In this document: piece after piece, positions 57,445-64,000 of the stretch
How the letters are laid out: every line of letters begins with the position of its first letter
How positions within the stretch are numbered: the first letter of the stretch is position 1
From: Salvia splendens
Taxonomy: Eukaryota > Streptophyta > Magnoliopsida > Lamiales > Lamiaceae
Assembly (NCBI RefSeq): GCF_004379255.2
Contig: NC_056039.1
Location: 7,242,501-7,306,500 of the forward strand
DNA: 64,000 nt
Direction of reading: 5' to 3'
Notes under the pieces: model-generated
Told to the model about the DNA's origin: nothing
What the model saw: the letters and a program-made list of their open reading frames with translations, nothing else
Databases searched by the model: none
Program-made: the position numbers and the translations under genes

Positions 57445-58684
57445 TTTGCATGACTTCATTTTTTTTATTTTAAAAAAAGATGGAAATTAAATGAATTTGG
57501 GAAGGTTTGGTCCAGACTACGAATAGTTCTAATTTTATATGGTATGAAAGTATTTATGGACTTGATATAAAAACGCGCATTATGGGAATTGAACCATTAA
57601 GTCAACACAAAGGTCAAGTGGGAGAATATAAGAACATTATATTCTTATATGACCTATGTGTTTATCGGTTTAATTATAATGATCAAGTTTATATTAAATG
57701 ATAAGGATTCTAATATTAAAGACGATACCGTGATGGATCGGTTTTGATTAAAGAATTAGAATCGGATGTATTGCTAACCCTCCTCTCTTACCTCTCTTAC
57801 CTATGTGTTTATCGGTTTAATTATAAGGATCAAGTTTATATTAAATGATAAGGATTCTAATATTAAAGACGATACCGTGATGGATCGGTTTTGATTAAAG
57901 AATTAGAATCGGATGTATTGCTAACCCTCCTCTCTTACCTCTAAAATAAGTGTATTATGATATTATATATCATAATTATATACAAGTATATATGAATGGT
58001 TCATTATAATATATATATGTATATGTACGAAAGGTTTTATTATATGTGTATATATGTATAATAAAGTAATGATTGTACATGTGTATTGATACGTGTGACG
58101 TGAATTCGGATTATATGGTGCAAATAAAGTTGGTTAAGTGCCAGTAAATTAGGATTAAGGAAGTGATTAATTTTTTTATTAACTTCCATAATTGAAAAGA
58201 TGTGTCTATTCATTTGTTTAGCAAATTAAAGAGACACGTCCTTTTGAGGAATGCCGTGGTGATGTCTATATATACAGACACGGTCTTCATTTTTATGATA
58301 TATGAAAACACATGCATGATGGTAAAATACATGCACTAAAGTTGTGTTGATTTTGCATACATATAGAAAAGGAATACACCGTACGCAAGAATACTTGTAT
58401 TGCGTATTCACATATATATTTTCGGTCTTGATTCTTTCTCCATTAAAAGAATCGGTAAAGGCTTGAGGTCAAAGAGGGGATAACATCAATCATGGAGAAT
58501 CCGGTCAACGTGAGGACAAACATCAAATGGTGGATTCAACCTCTACATCAAATGAAGAAAGCATGGATGGAGGTTGGTGATTTTATCTCCACTTTATAGT
58601 ATAAATGCTATGGTTGAATTAATTCGAATCTAGACATAGATTTCATTATCGAAGTCATTAAAGCATTGAGATATGACTAACAGT
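57445..58684. other. Region before the copia remnant, possible 5' LTR
   Basis: Non-coding. It ends GACTAACA just before a copia-type primer site, so part is probably a 5' LTR, but its start could not be placed and it does not match the LTR at 61930-62210. Contains a 148-bp tandem duplication. Confidence 0.4.
57652..57947. repeat. 148-bp tandem duplication
   Basis: 57652-57799 and 57800-57947 both begin CCTATGTGTTTATCGGTTTA and differ at one or two bases (for example ATAATGATC versus ATAAGGATC), so the duplication is recent. Confidence 0.92.
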
Positions 58685-60301
58685 TGGTATTAGAGTCAAT
58701 CTAGATTTGGTTAATTCACCATTTATGTGATTTCAAAATCGAAATTTGAATGGTTTTGGATTTTTCTATTTTGGTTAATATGCTTTCGCTTGTGTGTTGG
58801 GTAATTGTTTTTATGAAATATTAAAACAATATTAGGATATTCTACCCATTAAAAATTTCACTAATTAAATAAAATATAACTTGTTTATCACCAAAGTGGT
58901 CTTGTTATATTGCATTTATTTATTGAAATTGATGAATGCCAATTAATTGATCATGATTATAGAGATGCTATAAATGACATAAAAGGTTGATTGATCAATT
59001 ATTTTATTGTCTATATACCGGGAGATCACCCAAAGGTGGATTATTCTATATAGTTAATAAATACAAAGTGGATTAATCATTTATTCATGTGGCATTTAGT
59101 ATGAACACCCAAAGGCAACATGCTTATTTGATATACGTTTAATTTTGATTAATTATTAAAGTATATATTTAGCATCGCTGAAAGTACGTGTGCTTAAGTA
59201 TTACCCAAAGGTTACTTGAATGCATGTTATTTGAAGTTTTATTACTGTTCATGAATATGTGTTAAAGAACTCAAGCACAAATAGAAAAGCATGAATAAAT
59301 GTTGTATCTTTACAAAATTTGTGTGCATGTGCTAACTCTGTCATTAAATTAATGGGCAAAATTATGGAGATTGCACCTAACAGATTCGGCTTACGCTGGG
59401 TGTAAAGATATTCGACCATGCCATACTAACAGAAGAGGAATCTCAACCATTATGAATGAGAACTCCGTAACTGAAAGTCTAAAATAAGATTTGGGAGCGA
59501 TCAAACAGGTTGAGCCTTATGAGAATGACGATGGCAGAAAATTTAAAGTCATCTTTGCCCAAGACAGAAATGCAAGGGATCATTGAGAAAATTAAAGAGT
59601 GTTCACAATCGGTTTTGGCTGATAAGTCAATTGTAGGAAGCATAATGCATGAGCTTACTACAAAGAAGTTTGACTGGTCTCAACCAATTACGACCATGTG
59701 ACAAACATGTCTAACTTGACAGTAAAGTTAACTACCTTGAGAATGGAGGTTCATGAGCAATTCTCGGCCTAATTTATCATAAACTCCCTACATGTTGAAT
59801 TTAGCAAGCCCCGAGTGAATTATAACACCATTAAAGATAAATGGGACTTTAAAGGCTATGTTTGTTTAAAAGGAAGGGAGATTAAAGAAGATAAATTATC
59901 AAGCTGCGAATCTCATAGGTTTTGGAGGTGTTGGCACCAGTTAAGGAAAACTAAGTAGATAGGACAAATGGAAGGATAAATCTTTTCCCTAAGGTCCGAA
60001 AAAAGCGAATCCATAAGGGAAAGAAGTGTTTCTTTCATAAGAAAATAGAACACTTCAGGAAAGATTGTCCTAAAAGGAAGGCTTGGTTCGATAAGCAAGT
60101 TAAACATAACAGTTTGTTTACTTTAAATTGAACTTTATAGAAATGCCTAATAATACTCGATGGTTAGTTTTTTGGTTCTACAACTCATATGTCTTACATT
60201 AAACATGATTTCAGTTTGATCCAATCTATAAAAAGAGTTGAACCGTATTTGTTCATGGAAAACATGATGAACGCATTGAACAGAGGCATTGAGACTTACA
60301 G

Positions 60302-60501
60302 ATTGATCTTAGACATCGGATGTCATATAGATCTTAAAGATTGTCTCTATGTGCCTGAATATGCTATAACTCTTGTTTCCATAAGTAGATTGAATAACTT
60401 AATTGATCTTAGACATCGGATGCCATATAGATCTTAAAGATTGTCTTTATGTGCCTGAATATGCTATAACTCTTGTTTCCATAAGTAGATTGGATAACTT
60501 A
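60302..60501 (+). repeat. 100-bp tandem duplication in the protease relic
   Basis: 60302-60401 and 60402-60501 both begin ATTGATCTTAGACATCGGAT and differ at about three positions. The frame LKDCLYVPEYAITLVSISRL recurs in each. Confidence 0.92.
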
Positions 60502-61249
60502 AGTTTTAATGTCAAGATTCCATAGTGTTTATCCACATCGTACCGAAATTATTACTATTATGATAACTTAAAGATTATACCACTGCCGGAGAGTTCCACC
60601 CACAGTACCAAGAAACCAGAAGGAGGCGGCTCATCAGAAGGAGGAGTCGCCATCCCCGGAGAAGAAGGCTGACTGCAGCCGAAGAGAAAATAACAGTAGT
60701 CAAGATAAGGAGTTCACGGTTTGTGAAGGAGAAACGAGCAGAAGCCGACCAATAGAGGAGAAGCTACTTCCGAAGAGGTGGCACCCTTGAGAGGCTGCGA
60801 ACTCATGTTATAATGGATGAAGTGTTTGGCCGAGGGGGAGATATCAGCCACTGCCAAACGATTTAATGAGATAATTGCCAATGACGAAGACGACGCCAAC
60901 GTCTGCGCAACGAGGGGGAGAGAGCTAATGTCGCCGCCACACAATGGCCGCGAAGCGTCGACTGTTGAACAATAAAAAATCGGATTGAAGGAGTAACGGG
61001 AGAATTCTCACCGTCGGGAGAGAGCAGACTTTGGATGGATGACCAAAAGTATTGTCAGAGAAGTATTCTCACCATGGAGTTCGGCAATAACTCGGTGGAG
61101 GTGGCATGGTTTGAGAGTATGTCACCGGGGGAAAAAACCCATGAAGAAACATAAAGGAGACTGATGGTTTTACGTCTTCATTTTTAGAGAAGTAAATTTG
61201 GGCCATGTGGTTATTAGGCTCAAGAAAGAAAAGAAATGAAAATAATGGA

Positions 61250-61870
61250 CTCATAGACAAGAGCAAAAACTGTCTAGATTAGCTCCTCGACAAGAGTCAA
61301 AACTGTCTGATTTAGCTCCTCGACATGAGTCAAAACTGTCAGAACTAGCTCCTCGACAAGAGTCAAAACTGTCAGAATTAGCTACTCGACAAGAGTCAAA
61401 ACTGTTAGAATTAGCTCCTAGATACGAGCTAAAACTGTCTGATGGCTCCTTGATATGAGCAAAAACTATCTAAGATGGCTCCTAGATACGAGCTAAAACT
61501 ATCTAAGTTGACTCCTTGATATGAGTTAAAACTATCTAAGATGACTCCTAGATACGAGCAAAAACTATCTAAGATAGCTCCTAAATATGAGTAAAAACTG
61601 TTTAGACAAGCTCCTTGACACGAGTCAAAATTGTCGAATGAGGTCCTTGACACGGGTTAAAACCGTCAACAAAAATTGAAGAGCTCCTTGATAAGAGCCT
61701 AAACTTTCATTGAAGAAAAAATTGAAGAACTCCTTGAACGAGTTTAAACTTTCAATAACTCTTTGATACGAGTATACACTATCAATGATGAATTGAAGAA
61801 GCTCTATGATACGAGCATAAACTATCAATGGGAATTGAATAACTCTTAAATACGAGTATAAACTATATAT
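61250..61870. repeat. 33-bp tandem array, about 17 units
   Basis: The unit is TAGCTCCTCGACAAGAGTC followed by AAAACTGTC and a short tail. About ten units (61277-61600) are close to 33 bp, so a minus-strand frame (61429-61653) encodes 11-residue repeats such as YLGAILDSFCS. Later units are longer and more diverged. The array ends just before the polypurine tract. Confidence 0.88.
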
Positions 61871-61919
61871 CAAACTAAAGATCGTGCAAGTTAAGTGCCG
61901 AAAAAGTCAACACTCAACT

Positions 61920-62210
61920 TGAGGGGGAGTGTTGGAATAAGGAAATTAATTAATTGGAGAACAAGAAGGCAATGGATGAAGATATGGCAAGAATAAAGAA
62001 GGAAATCAATGAAGATTATGGAAAATCAAATAAAAAGGATATTAGTATAATTAGAATATATTTTCCATGTTTAGCTAGAATTAGAGTCTATATATAGTTG
62101 TGTAACCATGAAGAGAAAAAATTCAAGCATAATACAATGTAGTCTTTACAGTTCTTCCGTTTTTTACTTTCCGCAATAGTCTTTTATTTTCCGCATTTTA
62201 CTTTTCAACA
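61920..62210 (+). mobile_element. Copia 3' LTR and polypurine tract
   Basis: A polypurine tract TGAGGGGGAG (61920-61929) is followed by the LTR TGTTGGAATAAGG...CTTTTCAACA (61930-62210, 281 bp) with TGTTG/CAACA ends and a TATATATAG box near 62092. The next bases are shikimate dehydrogenase coding sequence. Confidence 0.85.
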
Positions 62211-62212
62211 CA

Positions 62213-63650
62213 GACATCATCAAACTCGTGATCGACGTCGATTACACCACCCACGTTGCTCCCATTTTTCGCATGCTCACACACTGTCAAGTGCCTCTGA
62301 TCGCTCGGGCCGTGGGAGAGAGAGGGCTCATCAGCCAACTCCTCGGCCCCAAATACGGCGCATTCATCGTCAACGGCAAAACCGAGCCCGGACTGCCGCC
62401 TCTAGCTAGCATTAGACAGATTTACAAACTAGACTGCGTAAACTCCCACACCAAAATATTTGGCGTTGTGTCAAATCCAGTTGGCCATAGCAAAGGTCCC
62501 CCTCCTCCACAACCCTGGTTTCAGACACACCGGCTTCAACGGCATCTAAGTCCCCCTCTTGGTCGACGACCTTAGCGAATTCTTCCGTGTTTACTCCTGC
62601 AACGACTTTGCTGGCTTCAGCGTCGGCTTGCCTCACAAGGAGACCGCCCTCGCCTGCTGCCATGAAGTCGATCCACTAGCTCTGGTACAAGTTGGAAGCA
62701 GTATATCAATTTCATTAGTATGAGGCCTTTTGGGAAGTGTCTGTGAGTAGTGGCATTTGATTCTAATTACTTTTTTTCTTTTTAATCTTTTAAGTTGATA
62801 GGCGCGGTCAATACTATCATCCGGAGGCCCTCGGATGGGCTGCTCATAGGCTACAACACGGACTGCGAGGCCTCTATAACCGCCATTGAAGATGCGTACA
62901 GAGGTAGCAGCGTTAATGGACGTCCGCCAAATGTGTCACCTATCTCTGGGAAGCTGTTTGTCTTGATTGGAGCTGGTGGAGCCGGGAGAGCTATGGTGTT
63001 TGGAGCTAGGAGCAGAGGGGCACGCGTCGTCATCTTCAACCGCAATTTTGGTATGACAGCATGGTTTCTTGTTTATGCTTATAATGTATGAGTGCTTGAC
63101 ATCTTTTTCTTTGGACGTGAAGAAAGAGCAAAGGCTCTTGCTGAAGCTGTTTCTGGGGAAGCTAAGCCCTACGACGGATTCCGGCCTGAAAAGGGGATGA
63201 TTCTTGCTAACTCTTCTGCTATTGGGATGGAGCCAAATGAAGACCAAACTTCCATTTCCAAGGTTTTGAAAACTCAATTCTTTTCACATATATTATATGT
63301 AGTTTGATGCAATATATATGTGTGGGTGTGACTTATAGCCTTCCCTGGCATCGTACGAGCTAGTTTTTGATGCGGTTTACACTCCACGAAACACTCGGTT
63401 ATTGCAAGAGGCGGCTGAGGTTGGAGCCATAGTAGTGAGTGGGGTGGAGATGTTCATCAGACAAGCTCTTGGTCAGTTCAAACTCTTCACTCATGGATTA
63501 GGTAAACATCTCTGTTTTGGGCACTGCTTTGCTGCTTTTTCATATGATGAATTAAGTATCTATACTACCGTGTTGGTTGTTTGTTTTGGATGATTTCAAT
63601 TTTCAGCACCAGAGGAATTTATGCGCAAGGTTGTGCTAGAGCATTTTTGA
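62213..63650 (+). pseudogene. Shikimate dehydrogenase half of DHQ-SDH, truncated
   Basis: The plant plastid enzyme joins 3-dehydroquinate dehydratase and shikimate dehydrogenase and makes shikimate for aromatic amino acids. Here the dehydratase part is mostly missing: the copia LTR abuts DIIKLVIDVDY. Exon parts are up to 62684, then 62795-63050, 63123-63262, 63339-63501 and 63607-63650, all with usable GT-AG sites. Motifs: FGVVSNPVGHSKGP, FSVGLPHKETAL (catalytic lysine), GYNTDCEASITAIED, the NADP loop VLIGAGGAGRAM, ILANSSAIGM and VVSGVEMFIRQA. A +1 shift after HSKGP (near 62498) and a TAA near 62550 where tyrosine is expected break the first exon. Exons 2-5 are intact, so decay may be recent. 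Confidence 0.9.
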
Positions 63651-64000
63651 CGGCTACTACATTCAACAACAAGAGATTTATGTAAATAAGTTGGAGCAAT
63701 TCTTGCATTCTGATTGTATTTCCACTTCCTAAATTTGGCTGACATCAAAGATATGTACCATTTGCATAATCACTCATTTACAATTCGCTTATAACAAACT
63801 AAATAAGTAGAGATACTGAACCAACAAATGAAAAGAAAAAGAGTGGTTAGAATCAAATGTCTATTTCTTTCATCAGAGTTGGTCTGGTCACATTCTTTAA
63901 TGATGCCATCAACAAACTTTGCATCATAAACAATAAAAAATGGGAATGGCATTCAAGTAGTTAGTCCTCATACTCAGTGACAACTGCAAAGTAGATATGT
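63651..64000. other. Intergenic 3' of the SDH pseudogene
   Basis: Likely old 3' UTR, then unassigned sequence. No gene recognised. Confidence 0.4.

Larger units (their letters stand above)
58685..61929 (+). mobile_element. Decayed Ty1/copia internal region
   Basis: The primer site TGGTATTAGAG at 58685-58695 is complementary to initiator tRNA-Met apart from one or two bases. A gag zinc-knuckle relic at about 60021-60090 reads KKCFFHKKIEHFRKDCPKRK, with the second cysteine and the glycine lost. A protease-like relic lies at about 60167-60500. Reverse transcriptase and integrase are not recognisable; 60500-61250 holds no identifiable gene. Stops and frameshifts are throughout. Confidence 0.6.

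Noticed and set aside
60580..61260. GC-richer stretch with small ORFs
   Set aside because: No frame carries a recognisable domain; probably decayed copia sequence.
61250..61870. CRISPR-like regular repeats
   Set aside because: Units are contiguous with no unique spacers, diverge gradually, and lie in a plant retrotransposon.
2438..63650. TIR1, YUC and SDH as a biosynthetic gene cluster
   Set aside because: Genes are far apart, SDH is broken, and no pathway-specific regulator or shared promoter feature is seen.

Overview
The window is nuclear DNA from a flowering plant, almost certainly a eudicot. It is AT-rich, with spliceosomal introns, a TIR1-type auxin receptor carrying a miR393 site, a YUCCA-type flavin monooxygenase, plant-type PIF/Harbinger and hAT transposons, an Athila-like LTR element with a tRNA-Asp primer site, and many short MITEs whose ends read CTCCCTCCGT. 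The species cannot be named from the sequence.

Only two host genes look intact: TIR1 (2438-5078, minus, three exons, 582 aa) and a YUC10/11-like monooxygenase (49691-51045, plus, four exons, 373 aa). Three more host-gene pieces are broken. They are the last two exons of a second YUC-like gene (31840-32226), the 5' end of an ESF1 ribosome-biogenesis gene (34230-34706), and the shikimate dehydrogenase half of a DHQ-SDH gene (62213-63650). A promoter-like block at 25711-25755 precedes a candidate C/D snoRNA (26035-26152).

Most of the rest is transposons. 7.3-13 kb holds three PIF/Harbinger elements, one split by a solo LTR with a perfect GCCGG duplication. 15.3-19.7 kb is a complete hAT element with a perfect 8-bp target duplication, an intact two-exon transposase, GC-rich palindromic subterminal arrays, and a near-perfect 185-bp inverted repeat just downstream of the transposase stop. 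29.2-30.3 kb is a MULE-type element with a 9-bp duplication. 30.9-31.8 kb is a deleted relative of the hAT. 33.5-42.3 kb is a nest: a PIF element joined to the ESF1 fragment and interrupted by a non-autonomous gag-protease LTR element (TR-GAG type) with a rearranged 3' LTR. 45.1-49.0 kb has Helitron-like ends. 52.9-57.4 kb is a decayed Ac-type hAT hit twice by the same 179-bp MITE. 58.7-62.2 kb is decayed copia sequence with a 33-bp tandem array and a 3' LTR abutting the SDH pseudogene.

Auxin synthesis (YUC), auxin perception (TIR1) and a shikimate-pathway remnant share the window, but spacing, strand and decay give no reason to call them a functional cluster. The most unusual features are the hairpin inside the intact hAT, a second hairpin built from a gene-like fragment at 30585-30755, the palindromic GC cassettes in both the hAT ends and the LTRs, and the scrambled LTR.
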